A DNA stretch of 34,858 bases, from NCBI GenBank assembly GCA_028289365.1, contig JANQQM010000133.1, positions 1 to 34,858 on the forward strand. Reading direction: 5' to 3'. Source of the DNA: Salaquimonas sp. Lineage in GTDB: Bacteria > Pseudomonadota > Alphaproteobacteria > Rhizobiales > Rhizobiaceae. The translations under genes and the position numbers were made by a program. A model generated the notes under the pieces. It did no database searches, was not told the DNA's origin, and worked only from the letters and a program-made list of their open reading frames with translations. Shown here piece after piece: positions 24,210 to 32,481 of this stretch. How positions within the stretch are numbered: the stretch's first letter is position 1; each line of letters begins with the position of its first letter.

Positions 24210-24974
24210 TTAATGCTCGGTGCGTTCTGCCCAGCCAGCGAAAATCTGCTCCAATAAAACGACAGCGTAGTACAGAACGATACCAAGGAAGGCGAGAGCA
24301 ATCAGTACCGAAAACATCAGCGGATAATCACCATTGGTCTCGCCCGACTTGAACAATGCGCCCAATCCGCGTCCATGCGGCGATACGATCTCGACCAGAT
24401 TGGTACCAATAAAGGCAAGCGTTACGGCAACCTTTAGCGCACCGAAGAACTCGGGCAGGGTTTTAGGCAAGGCAATCTTCGAGAATATCGTGAACTTTGA
24501 TGCACCCAACGAACGCAGGATATCGCGATATTCGGGTTCGAGCGTGGACAGACCGATCCCGACCGAAACAGCGATCGGGAAAAAGGAAATCATGAAGGCC
24601 ATCAACACGGTGTTTAGGTCGTGTTGGCCGATGAAGATCAGCGCGATAACCGGCACCAGCGTTGCTTTCGGGATGGCGTTGAACCCGACCAGCAGGGGAT
24701 AAAGACCGTCGCGGACCGTGCGCGAAAAACCCATCAGCATGCCAAGAAATGTCCCGACCAACACTGCTATTGCCAATCCGGCTACAGTTCGCCAGAGCGT
24801 CTGCCAACCCATTTCCAGAAACAAACTCCAATATTTCACATAGGCAGGTATCAGATCGGAGGGCGAGGCCATTTTGTAGTTCGGCCAGCCATTGATCCAG
24901 ACGATGAACTCCCAGAACATAAGAAAAATGATGATTGCAGCAATCGGAACACCTATCCGCCGAACAGCGTTCAT
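24210..24974 (-). CDS. ABC transporter permease, NitT/TauT (SsuC-like) family
   Basis: This 254-aa inner-membrane permease has about six transmembrane helices. The cytoplasmic coupling loop that contacts the ATPase is visible as LEPEYRDILRSLGASKFTIF followed by KIALPKTLPEFFGALK. It pairs with the ATPase and NMT1-like binding protein upstream. ATG 24974 is chosen: GGAGG precedes it, and it overlaps the ATPase stop in an ATGA junction. A longer frame to 25046 would overlap the ATPase gene by 76 bp. Confidence 0.9.
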   Translation of the reverse strand: MNAVRRIGVPIAAIIIFLMFWEFIVWINGWPNYKMASPSDLIPAYVKYWSLFLEMGWQTLWRTVAGLAIAVLVGTFLGMLMGFSRTVRDGLYPLLVGFNAIPKATLVPVIALIFIGQHDLNTVLMAFMISFFPIAVSVGIGLSTLEPEYRDILRSLGASKFTIFSKIALPKTLPEFFGALKVAVTLAFIGTNLVEIVSPHGRGLGALFKSGETNGDYPLMFSVLIALAFLGIVLYYAVVLLEQIFAGWAERTEH

Positions 24975-25762
24975 TTCTCTTCCTCCGTGGTCCTGCCTTG
25001 GGCAATTCGAATCTGATCTCGCAGGGTATGCAGCATGTCGACGCACTCCGTCGCGAACAATCCGTCGATAACCCGCGGACCAGGAAACGCCACGTCCAGT
25101 ATGAATTGCCTGGTCGCAGGTCTTCCCGATAAAACGATGACCTGATCTCCCAAAAAGACGCTCTCCCTTAAATCATGCGTAATCAGCACCGACGTGAACG
25201 GCTCCTTTTCCCGTAAGGCATGCATGGTCTGCCACAAGTCTTCGCGGGTGAAGGCATCAAGCGCACCAAATGGTTCATCCATGATGAGCACATCAGGCTT
25301 GTGAACAATGGCCCGGCAAAGGGAGGCCCGTTGACGCATCCCGCCCGACAAGGCAGAGGGTCGCTTGTCTTCAAATCCCTCCAACCCGACCAAGGCGAGC
25401 AGTTCCAGGGCGCGCGCTTCCTTTTCCGCCTTGGGCATTTTCGGGGCCACGATCTCCAGAGGCAGGATTACGTTCTGAAGGATTGTCCGCCATTCCAGAA
25501 GAACCGGATTTTGAAACGCCATCCCCACCGTATTGCGCGGTTCCCGAACCTGTTCGCCGTGAAGCCAGACCTCACCGGCATCCGGTTTCAATAAACCGGC
25601 AATCAGGCGTGTCAAAGTCGATTTCCCGCAACCCGACGGTCCCACAACGGCACATAATTCGCCCTCCGGAACCTCCATATTCAAGTCGTCAAGGACAGGG
25701 AGCGGCCCGTTCGGGGTTTGAAAGGCGTGTGTCACGCCCTTGATTTCAATAAGGTTTGTCAC
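24971..25762 (-). CDS. ABC transporter ATP-binding protein, NitT/TauT family
   Basis: This 263-aa ATPase powers the adjacent permease. Walker A is GPSGCGKST (41-49), the Q-loop glutamine is in FQNP near 84, the signature is LSGGMRQ (138-144), Walker B is VLIMDEP (158-164), and the H-loop histidine is in THDLRE near 196. FGALDAFTRE is typical of the TauB/SsuB/ThiZ group. It sits about 45 bp after the binding-protein gene, beyond a hairpin, and overlaps the permease start by 4 bp (ATGA). Confidence 0.94.
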   Translation of the reverse strand: MTNLIEIKGVTHAFQTPNGPLPVLDDLNMEVPEGELCAVVGPSGCGKSTLTRLIAGLLKPDAGEVWLHGEQVREPRNTVGMAFQNPVLLEWRTILQNVILPLEIVAPKMPKAEKEARALELLALVGLEGFEDKRPSALSGGMRQRASLCRAIVHKPDVLIMDEPFGALDAFTREDLWQTMHALREKEPFTSVLITHDLRESVFLGDQVIVLSGRPATRQFILDVAFPGPRVIDGLFATECVDMLHTLRDQIRIAQGRTTEEEK

Positions 25763-25774
25763 GGATAAGATGGT

Positions 25775-25800
25775 GCTGCCCGCTAAAGTGGGCGGGCAGC
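25775..25800 (-). terminator. Hairpin between ABC binding-protein and ATPase genes
   Basis: GCTGCCCGC (25775-25783) and GCGGGCAGC (25792-25800) form a perfect 9-bp GC-rich stem with an 8-nt loop, 7 bp after the binding-protein stop. No U-tract follows, so it probably stabilises the upstream message or causes partial termination, favouring binding-protein excess. Confidence 0.55.
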
Positions 25801-25807
25801 TTCCGCA

Positions 25808-26818
25808 TTATTGCAACTTTATTCCGCCTTCCGGTAAGAAGGATGGATCGAAATAGAGTGCTGCGTCGGGTTCATTTTGAAATTCGTAGACCGATTTGGT
25901 TTGTTCAATCGCCTTCGCCATTCGGTCATTGTCAATGCCGCCAAGTCCGTTTTGCTTTACGCTGTCCGTGAGAACATTTGCATCGATGGCCATTTGGAGC
26001 CGTTCGGCTTCAAGTGCTGCATCTGCAGCCGGATTTCTTTTGACAAGACTTTCGATGGCAGTCGCTGGTTCGGCTATTGCATCTTTCCAACCCTTGCCAA
26101 CGGCCTTTATGAATCCTGTTACGACTTCAGGATTTTCCTTCGCGAAATCAGTATTCACTATGATTGCATTGCCGTAGAGCGAGACACCGTGATCGCTCAT
26201 CAGGAGGATGGTCTGGTCTTCCATCGGAATGCCAAGTCTTTTCAGATTGAGCGTCGAAGAAAACGAAAATCCGGTAACTGCGTCGACCTTGCCCTCAGCC
26301 AACATCGGTTCCCTGGTAGGAAAACCCACAGGCTCAACGGTTATCTTGTCAACATCCAGCGCGTTTTCCGAAGCAAAGATGGGGAACTGCGCCCATGCGC
26401 CGTCCGGCGGCGGGGCGCCAAGCACCTTGCCTTCCAGGTCTTTGGGCGATTCAATTCCAAGGGATTTGCGCCCGACAACAGCAAATGGCGGTTTGTCGTA
26501 GACCATCATCACTGCGGTCACGGGTGCGCCAGGATTTTGGTCAAGGAAGCGCATTAATGAATTGATATCGGCAAATCCGATTGGAAACGCGCCCGTTGCA
26601 ACTTTGGGAATTGCATCAAGCGATCCCGCGCCTTCGGAAATTTCAACCGAAATACCTTCGTCTTCGAAATAGCCCTTATCGATGGCGGCGAAGTAGGGGG
26701 CTGATGGACCCTCGAACTTCCAGTCCAAGGCAAAATTGACATTTTCCTGAGCCAGGCTGCTGGTGGTGGAGATGGCTGTAAGCAGCATGGCTGCTGCAAG
26801 CGCTGATTTGATCATGAG
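25808..26818 (-). CDS. ABC transporter substrate-binding protein, NMT1/THI5-like
   Basis: This periplasmic protein (336 aa) feeds the adjacent permease and ATPase. ATG 26818 follows GGGA and starts a good signal peptide (MIKSALAAAMLLTAISTT, cleavage near SLAQ). ATG 26827 is possible but has no ribosome-binding site. The mature protein begins VNFALDWKFEGPSAPYFAA, the THI5/pyrimidine-precursor-binding pattern, then GYFEDEGISVEISEGAGS, FADINSLMRF, and LEGKVLGAPPPDGAW. Related proteins bind hydroxymethylpyrimidine precursors, riboflavin, taurine or aromatic acids; the ligand is open here. No thiamine genes or riboswitch were seen, which weakens a thiamine-precursor role. Confidence 0.88.
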   Translation of the reverse strand, partial: LMIKSALAAAMLLTAISTTSSLAQENVNFALDWKFEGPSAPYFAAIDKGYFEDEGISVEISEGAGSLDAIPKVATGAFPIGFADINSLMRFLDQNPGAPVTAVMMVYDKPPFAVVGRKSLGIESPKDLEGKVLGAPPPDGAWAQFPIFASENALDVDKITVEPVGFPTREPMLAEGKVDAVTGFSFSSTLNLKRLGIPMEDQTILLMSDHGVSLYGNAIIVNTDFAKENPEVVTGFIKAVGKGWKDAIAEPATAIESLVKRNPAADAALEAERLQMAIDANVLTDSVKQNGLGGIDNDRMAKAIEQTKSVYEFQNEPDAALYFDPSFLPEGGIKLQ

Positions 26819-26848
26819 TTTTCCCATATTTTTGTGTTTGCCACACAT

Positions 26849-26877
26849 TGAAACGCATGAACAAATTTTGTTCAAGG
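26849..26877 (-). promoter_or_regulatory. Putative promoter with 17-bp palindromic operator ahead of the ABC importer
   Basis: TGAACAAATTTTGTTCA (26860-26876) is a perfect palindrome (8-bp arms, 1-bp centre) about 42 bp upstream of the binding-protein start. On the minus strand it overlaps a possible -35 (TTGAAC, 26877-26872), followed 17 bp later by TTCAAT (26854-26849) as -10. This is a typical layout for a repressor such as a GntR-, LacI- or MarR-type protein. None of these is encoded nearby. The palindrome is read directly; promoter and regulator are inferred. Confidence 0.5.
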
Positions 26878-27120
26878 CCAAACAATAGGCAGACCATGCC
26901 CAATTCGATGCAAAACGTTTATTTGATTGAAGCTTGGGAACGTGTTGTGTCGTTCGGTCTATCTGGAAAAGTCAGTAGCCAGAAGGTCTCCGCAATGGTT
27001 GACAACGCTGACCGCTCGCCTGCGGTATTTGAGCCGCTGGGCTGTTCGCTTGTTAGGTTGCAAATTGAACGCCTGAGCTAAATGCCTTGCCGCAAGCCTC
27101 AAAAGCGAGTTGCATTGAAA

Positions 27121-27369
27121 TCAACCATCAGCCTCATCCATCAGACTGCGCACCCAGCGTGCTACAAAGTATGTGGCTGGAACACCAATTGGAACCGCAT
27201 AAATGAGGGATTGTACAGGCGAAAACGCGGGCAGTCCGACGAATTGCCACATCAGGCTCAACATGAACAGATTGACGGCGACAGCGGCAGCCGTGAATGG
27301 ATAAAGCACCACCGCGAGCTTGCGGACGGACCATGAACCTCCATTCACTTGATTGCTTGGCTGTCTCAT
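27121..27369 (-). CDS. Small two-helix membrane protein at the end of the heme d1 operon
   Basis: This 82-aa protein has two hydrophobic segments (about 18-42 and 47-70) and an ending WVRSLMDEADG. The start overlaps the chelatase stop (ATGA), so it is very likely translated with that gene and is a real product. It is reminiscent of the short NnrT-type proteins found in nitrite/NO reductase gene neighbourhoods, but that is a recollection of general features, not a verified match. The function is unknown. It is the last gene on this strand before a 239-bp gap; no clear terminator was seen. Confidence 0.65.
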   Translation of the reverse strand: MRQPSNQVNGGSWSVRKLAVVLYPFTAAAVAVNLFMLSLMWQFVGLPAFSPVQSLIYAVPIGVPATYFVARWVRSLMDEADG

Positions 27370-28124
27370 ACTGCTTTATTTCGGGTAAAGTCGGCCTGCA
27401 GCGTGTCGGCGATCAGACTGGCAATACCATCGTATTGGCCAAAAGGCGGCAGGACAGCACCCTGAAACCCGGCTTCTTCAAGTGCTTCGGGAATATCATC
27501 ACGCACATGTTCGCCTTCCATCGCAAAGAATGGCAAACAAAGTGACGGTCTGCCCAATCCAGACGCCGCCTCGTTCAAATAGGGAGCTTCCTCGACAAAG
27601 CCGACAGTGATTTCCGCGCATGGCAAGATTTCGGCAAGATTTTCTGCAAAAAGTCTTGCCGATCTGGCGGCAGCTCCTCCCTGCGCCGAGCCATGAGCGG
27701 CAATCAATATGTGTGTGTTGGAAATGTTCCATCCGGCAGCTTCAACAGACCGCGATACCGCTTGGGCGGCAAGTTGGGGTAGTCTGGAATCCAGCCCCAA
27801 GGGTGGCAGCAACCGCAGCGTATGATTTGCCAATCGTTTTGGCAAAGCGGTTTTTACAAACCATCCGTCCGACATGAACAACGGATATAACGGCGTTTGC
27901 GAAGGCAGTTGATCAATCGTGCTCTCCAATGCGCCAGGACTTGCCATGGTGGCTGAAGTGATCTCAATGTATGGGAGGCGGCTCTGCACCCGCGCCGTTA
28001 ATGCCGCCAATGCCGCTTCTGCTGGCTCAGGGTCGGAAGGTTGGCCATGGGCGACTATAAGCGCCTTTGGCAAATCGGTTTTAATGGCTGGTGCCTTCCG
28101 AGAATGTAATTTTGTTCCAGACAT
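27366..28124 (-). CDS. CbiX/SirB-type sirohydrochlorin chelatase family protein
   Basis: This 252-aa protein is probably the ferrochelatase that inserts iron into sirohydrochlorin to give siroheme, the substrate of NirDLGH in heme d1 synthesis. It has two CbiX-like halves: LIVAHGQPSDPE (His at 26) in the first and ILIAAHGSAQGG (His at 144) in the second. LYPLFMSDGWFVKTALPKRL and CLPFFAMEGEHVRDDIPEAL (His at 206) are typical chelatase segments. AGGA lies about 7 bp before the ATG. The start lies inside the last 44 bp of the upstream nirN-like gene, and its stop overlaps the next start, so it is tightly coupled to the nir operon. The metal specificity is inferred from context. Confidence 0.82.
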   Translation of the reverse strand: MSGTKLHSRKAPAIKTDLPKALIVAHGQPSDPEPAEAALAALTARVQSRLPYIEITSATMASPGALESTIDQLPSQTPLYPLFMSDGWFVKTALPKRLANHTLRLLPPLGLDSRLPQLAAQAVSRSVEAAGWNISNTHILIAAHGSAQGGAAARSARLFAENLAEILPCAEITVGFVEEAPYLNEAASGLGRPSLCLPFFAMEGEHVRDDIPEALEEAGFQGAVLPPFGQYDGIASLIADTLQADFTRNKAV

Positions 28125-29634
28125 TGTATTTTCCTGAAGGTTTTCGCATCGGAAGACGCTTTACCTCTTCCAATGTTTCGGCATCGTATACGATCAAAGC
28201 GCCATCATCCTCCCAGACTGATACCAATGCATGCTTCCCATCTCTTGTGAATTCGACATGGGCAACGGTTGCACCGGGAACAGGTTGCAGCGTTTTGACT
28301 ATTTCAAAGCTCTGCTTGTCAATCACATGCATCAGATCCTTATGTGGTCCAAAAAAAACATCTGACCAGAAATAGGGCGTATTCTCGTGGCTACGAAGAA
28401 AAAATCCCGGACCCTTGGTCTTGATTATCGAAATCCGCTCCCAAGTTTCGGTGTCGATGATCGAAAGCTTTCCTTCCTTCAAATGCGGCGTCGCCATTAC
28501 GCGGCGACCATTACGTTCCCAACTAATGCCGGATCCCAGATGTGGAAGACCGTCCAGCGGCAATTCGGCAATTTCTTTACCTTCCGACAGGTTTACGACG
28601 ATGGCTCGCACGCCATCGCGTGCCGCTCCGATCAAATTTCGATAGGCATCATCAAAGAAGAAATCATCAATTGGTTCACTGACCTCAATCCGCCGAAGTG
28701 CAAAAAGCTCTGCCGCGGCATTTTCTCCATCTGTATTGATTTCCCAGACTTCCGGTGCGTCCTTGAGCGCCAGGATAAAGCTGTTTCGCTGGGGCGCCTG
28801 ATACACGGCAGAGACACGACTGCTGGAGCGATCCTTGGCCACGATCGGAACGACGCGTACCACGCCCAAATCATCGGTCGAAATTATGGTAAGCGTCATG
28901 GGCAGGTAATTGGAGACTGCAAGCCACTTACCGTCCCGGCTCATTGCAATATTACGGCTGTTCAGGCCGGCCCGCAGACGGCCGATTTCCTTTAGTGACC
29001 ATATGTCATATTTTTGTACCCATCCATCACGAGACATGATGAATACATAACGCCCATCCGGCGAGAACTTCGGGCCGCCATGAACGGCAAATGGCGTATC
29101 AAATCGATCCAGCACATCAAAAGTGTCGCCGTCAAGTACACTGACATGATGATCGCCGGTCTCGACTACCAGGGTGATATTCATTGGATCGGAAGTCCAG
29201 ACAGGTGCATCGACCGGTTTGTAATCCGGGTTCATCACGATGCTGTCCTCGATCTGGTTCCTGTCCCATGTCGGGATGAAATCCAGCGGAATCTTCAGCC
29301 AGGCCGCCAATTCCTCGACAGTACCGGCATCAAGCACCTCAGCGAAAGCGGGCATTTGAGTGGATGTTCGGCCCTCAAGTATCACATTGGCTACTTTCGG
29401 CCCACGCATCCGCTTTAGCGTTTGCGGGATCAGTGCTGGGCCTTCACCGCCAAGACGGTTCACGCCATGGCAGTCGGCGCAGTGCTCTGCATAGACTGTT
29501 TTTGGATCTGCATGGGCCAAATCAAGTCCAGTCAATAGAACTAAGGCGAGAGCAATCGCGGTTCGACCAATGCCGGCTACCAGCAGTTTCAATTTCGTCG
29601 AGAGAAATTCAACAAAACTGGTGTTTTGGATCAT
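28081..29634 (-). CDS. nirN: NirN-like dihydro-heme d1 dehydrogenase (c-type heme + d1 domain), copy near chelatase
   Basis: This periplasmic protein is of the NirN type, which oxidises the last side chain of heme d1 and passes it to NirS. The protein (517 aa) has a signal peptide (hydrophobic about 24-38), a cytochrome c domain with CADCH at 52-56, and an eight-bladed propeller d1 domain from about 145. FAVHG (H185) is equivalent to the heme d1 ligand region of NirS. PHLGSG (H365) and the C-terminal SEGTSH tail are kept, unlike in the second copy. The NirS catalytic motif PFLHDG is absent, so it is not a nitrite reductase. ATG 29634 follows AGGGGGAAG; a start at 29661 would overlap nirJ further. 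It overlaps nirJ by 26 bp and the chelatase gene by 44 bp. Confidence 0.85.
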   Translation of the reverse strand: MIQNTSFVEFLSTKLKLLVAGIGRTAIALALVLLTGLDLAHADPKTVYAEHCADCHGVNRLGGEGPALIPQTLKRMRGPKVANVILEGRTSTQMPAFAEVLDAGTVEELAAWLKIPLDFIPTWDRNQIEDSIVMNPDYKPVDAPVWTSDPMNITLVVETGDHHVSVLDGDTFDVLDRFDTPFAVHGGPKFSPDGRYVFIMSRDGWVQKYDIWSLKEIGRLRAGLNSRNIAMSRDGKWLAVSNYLPMTLTIISTDDLGVVRVVPIVAKDRSSSRVSAVYQAPQRNSFILALKDAPEVWEINTDGENAAAELFALRRIEVSEPIDDFFFDDAYRNLIGAARDGVRAIVVNLSEGKEIAELPLDGLPHLGSGISWERNGRRVMATPHLKEGKLSIIDTETWERISIIKTKGPGFFLRSHENTPYFWSDVFFGPHKDLMHVIDKQSFEIVKTLQPVPGATVAHVEFTRDGKHALVSVWEDDGALIVYDAETLEEVKRLPMRKPSGKYNVWNKITFSEGTSH

Positions 29635-30826
29635 GCCGCTTCCCCCTGAATGGAGTGACACTCAATCGATCAGACTCTTCTTCAACGCCAATCTCGGCAT
29701 TGCTCAGATAACAAGCTGGATCCTCCGCCCATGGATCTCCAGTGAGTTGCAAGGCGCGAATTCGCGTATTGCCGCCACAAATGGACTGATGCGCACATGC
29801 CCCGCATCGACCTTTTAGCGGACGGGGACGGGTGCGGAGCTGTGCCAGCATGGGATCATCACCGGTCCATAACTCGGAAAACGGTGTGTCTTTGATGCTG
29901 CCGATCGTGTAGTCGGACCAGTAAGTATCTGGATGTACATTACCCTGGGTATCGATATTGGCGACGCCCAGCCCAGACGAATTACCGCCCCAGGCCTCAA
30001 GGTGATCTTGCAGATTCTCGAGAGCGTCATCCGAGAATTTCCTTCGCGCCCAATTCATCATATAGACCGCATCTGCATCATTGTTGCCGGTCACGATATC
30101 CAGCTTCGGGCCACCATTGACACCCTGCCAGGCGTGGTCGATCAATATATCTAGTGCTTTCCTGGTATGGCTGTGTTCGGCATCTTCGCCGCGGTGCTTG
30201 TCGCCACGACCAGCATAAACAAGATGGGATAGGTAGAATTTATCGACGCCTTCATCTTCGCAGAGTTTCAGAAGATCCGGCAGTTGTTCGGCATTGTCAC
30301 GGGTCAGCGTAAAGCGCAATCCCACCTTTATGTCGCGTTTTTTGCATTCTCGGACACCGCGGACTGCCTCGTCAAAGGCGCCTTCCACGCCTCGAAACCA
30401 GTCATTGGTTTTCCCGATGCCGTCGATCGAAATACCAACATAGTCAAAACCGATATCTTCAATCTTGTCTGCATTTTTACCGTGGATTTTCGTACCGTTT
30501 GTTGATAGCGCCAACATTTTTATGAAAGGCCTCGACGCCTTTGCTATGTCAAAGAAGTCAAACCGGTCCAGGGGCTCTCCGCCCGATAAGATCAACGCGT
30601 AGATGCCGAACTGTTCCAGGTCCTTGACGTTCGCCATGGCCTGTTCATGTGTCAGTTCACCGGGAAACTCCACATCTGCAGAGACCGTATAGCAGTGACG
30701 GCATCTTAGATTGCAGCGGCGCGTCAGGTTCCAGATCACCACCGGTTTAACCAATCCCGAACCGCGTCTCGTGCGAACCGGTGTCGGATGCGCTAACTGA
30801 TGCATGTATTCAGACATACGAAACAT
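29609..30826 (-). CDS. nirJ: Heme d1 biosynthesis radical SAM protein NirJ
   Basis: This cytoplasmic enzyme replaces two propionate side chains of didecarboxysiroheme during heme d1 synthesis. The 405-aa protein begins [16 protein letters not shown], the typical NirJ N-terminus. The SAM [4Fe-4S] motif is CNLRCRHC (C38, C42, C45), followed by LILSGGEPL and ALSTNGTKI. The C-terminal SPASM-like cluster region has C341, C344, C350 and C372 ([10 protein letters not shown], then PACYLS), and the protein ends in a cysteine. The start codon is preceded by GGACGA. It is flanked on both sides by nirN-like genes; 110 bp separate it from the upstream one, and an FNR-like box lies in that gap. Confidence 0.94.
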   Translation of the reverse strand: MFRMSEYMHQLAHPTPVRTRRGSGLVKPVVIWNLTRRCNLRCRHCYTVSADVEFPGELTHEQAMANVKDLEQFGIYALILSGGEPLDRFDFFDIAKASRPFIKMLALSTNGTKIHGKNADKIEDIGFDYVGISIDGIGKTNDWFRGVEGAFDEAVRGVRECKKRDIKVGLRFTLTRDNAEQLPDLLKLCEDEGVDKFYLSHLVYAGRGDKHRGEDAEHSHTRKALDILIDHAWQGVNGGPKLDIVTGNNDADAVYMMNWARRKFSDDALENLQDHLEAWGGNSSGLGVANIDTQGNVHPDTYWSDYTIGSIKDTPFSELWTGDDPMLAQLRTRPRPLKGRCGACAHQSICGGNTRIRALQLTGDPWAEDPACYLSNAEIGVEEESDRLSVTPFRGKRHDPKHQFC

Positions 30827-30898
30827 GGCATATCGTCCATTTGTGGAGCTGCAATTGCTAAAACTCCATCAAATTGACACGCAGTCCCGCGGTTCGCC

Positions 30899-30912
30899 TT
30901 GACTTCGGTCAT
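30899..30912. promoter_or_regulatory. Possible FNR/NNR/DNR box upstream of nirJ
   Basis: TTGACTTCGGTCAT matches the TTGAC-N4-GTCAA consensus of FNR/NNR/DNR-type regulators except at the last base. It is 73-86 bp upstream of the nirJ start in the only sizeable gap of the nir operon. No good -10 was found at the expected spacing, so it is tentative. Confidence 0.35.
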
Positions 30913-30936
30913 GTCATTGGAGGAAGCAATAAGTTG

Positions 30937-32481
30937 CTACTTCCGGACTTTGTTGCCGATATTGTATTTTCCCAGCGGCTTGTGCATGGGAAGACGCTTA
31001 AATTCTTCAAGCGTGTTGGCGTCATAAATGACCACCGCCCCATCTTCTTCCCAGATCGAAACCAGCGCATATCTTCCATCACCGGTAAATTCGATATGGC
31101 CGGTTGTGGCCCCCGGTTTCGGTCGCAAGGTACGCACGATCTTGAGGCTCTGCTTGTCAATCACATGCACCACATCCTTGTTCGGCCCAAAGAACACATC
31201 CACCCAAATATACGGCGAATTTTCGTGCGTCCGCATGAAGAATCCGGGCCCCTCTGTTTCAATGCGGTTCAATGTTTTCCAGGTTTTCGCGTCAACTACA
31301 GAAATCGCGCGGTCTTTCAAATGAGGTGTGGCAATGACCCGTTGCCCTTTATGGGTCCAGGTAACTCCGGAACCCAGCCTCGGCCTTCCGGGTAAATCCA
31401 GATCAGCAACCATTTGGCCAATGACAAGATCTATCACTGCGCCGCCATCACCGCCGGCAGAAGCTCCCAGGACATATTCAAATGTCTCGTCAAGATAAAA
31501 ATCGTCGAGGATGTCTGGAATGGTAATTCTGCGCTTGGGAAATCGAACAGCTTCTTCTGGCGGGCCTTCTATTCGGTAGTCGTGTACAAAGCCATGAAAT
31601 GGTGGGTTTGTGCCATAAAATACCTCCCAAATTTCAGGTACATCCTTGAGTGCCAGAATAAAGCTCTCACTGGGCGGCCTTGTATATACTGCCGAGACCC
31701 GACTGGGCGTTTTGTCCTTTCCCATTATCTCATGGATTGCTGCAAAGCTGAGATCATCAGCAGACAATATTGTTAGCGTATTGGGAAGGTAATTTGCGAC
31801 GGCGATCCATTTTCCATCATGACTCAGGGCAATGTTACGGCTGTTTAGGCCGCCACGCACCCGTCCGACTTCCTGTAACGCCCACAAGTCGTATTTCTGC
31901 ACCCAGCCGTCGCGGGACATGATGAAGACAAAACGACCGTCCGGGCTGAACTTGGGTGCGCCATGTACAGCAAAGGGTGCCGCAAAACGGGCCATGAGCT
32001 CAAGCGTGTCGCCGTCCAGAATATTTACATGGTGTACATCCGTCTCGACGACCAGCGTGAGGTTCATCGGATCGGAAGCCCAGACCGGCGCAGTTACTAT
32101 CTTATAGTCTTCGTTGAATGTGCGGCTGGCCTGTATCTGTTCCTGTTCCCAGGAAGGCACCTTGACCAGCGGTGTCTTGAGGAACGCGGCAAGTCGTTTG
32201 GCATCCTCTGGTGACAGCTGGTCCGCGAATGCAGGCATTTCGGTTGCAGCGCGGCCATTCAGGATAATTTCTGCAATTTTCGGCCCGCCCATCCGGTTGA
32301 GTGTCTGCGGGATCAAGGCCGGCCCCTTTATTCCCAACCGTTGCTTACCGTGACATTCTGCGCAGTATTCTTGATAGTGAACTGCTGGCTCGGACATGGC
32401 AGTAGAAAAATTGACAAGAACGGCGGCGAACAGCAGTATCAGTTCGATCCCGCATCTTGCTATGCGATGCACAACTTTCAT
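30937..32481 (-). CDS. Second NirN-like cytochrome c-d1 domain protein
   Basis: This 514-aa paralogue of the nirN-like gene downstream of nirJ has the same layout: signal peptide (about 10-30), CAECH at 40-44 in the cytochrome c domain, and a d1 propeller with FAVHG (H173), [12 protein letters not shown] and NSRNIALSHDGKW. It differs in three visible ways. The PHLGSG histidine is arginine (PRLGSG, R368). It has a longer loop with NPPFHGFVHDYRIEG near 292-306. It lacks the SEGTSH tail, ending GKYNIGNKVRK. It too lacks the NirS catalytic PFLHDG motif. The start overlaps the nirH stop (ATGA). It could be a second dehydrogenase, a heme d1 carrier/chaperone or a NirS partner. Confidence 0.82.
   Translation of the reverse strand: MKVVHRIARCGIELILLFAAVLVNFSTAMSEPAVHYQEYCAECHGKQRLGIKGPALIPQTLNRMGGPKIAEIILNGRAATEMPAFADQLSPEDAKRLAAFLKTPLVKVPSWEQEQIQASRTFNEDYKIVTAPVWASDPMNLTLVVETDVHHVNILDGDTLELMARFAAPFAVHGAPKFSPDGRFVFIMSRDGWVQKYDLWALQEVGRVRGGLNSRNIALSHDGKWIAVANYLPNTLTILSADDLSFAAIHEIMGKDKTPSRVSAVYTRPPSESFILALKDVPEIWEVFYGTNPPFHGFVHDYRIEGPPEEAVRFPKRRITIPDILDDFYLDETFEYVLGASAGGDGGAVIDLVIGQMVADLDLPGRPRLGSGVTWTHKGQRVIATPHLKDRAISVVDAKTWKTLNRIETEGPGFFMRTHENSPYIWVDVFFGPNKDVVHVIDKQSLKIVRTLRPKPGATTGHIEFTGDGRYALVSIWEEDGAVVIYDANTLEEFKRLPMHKPLGKYNIGNKVRK

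Noticed and set aside
26848-27081. Plus-strand ORF of 77 codons in the gap between the ABC importer and the nir operon
   Set aside because: It runs antisense over the binding-protein promoter region, has no ribosome-binding site and no recognisable sequence features. The gap is treated as intergenic.
27060-27120. Possible terminator after the nir operon
   Set aside because: Only a 4-bp stem (CTTG-CCG-CAAG) without a U-tract is visible, too weak to call.
28081-32481. One of the c-d1 proteins as nitrite reductase NirS
   Set aside because: Both have the cytochrome c plus d1 architecture, but the NirS catalytic region PFLHDGG is not present in either; the corresponding segment reads DDFFFDD or DDFYLDE. 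The NirN family fits better.
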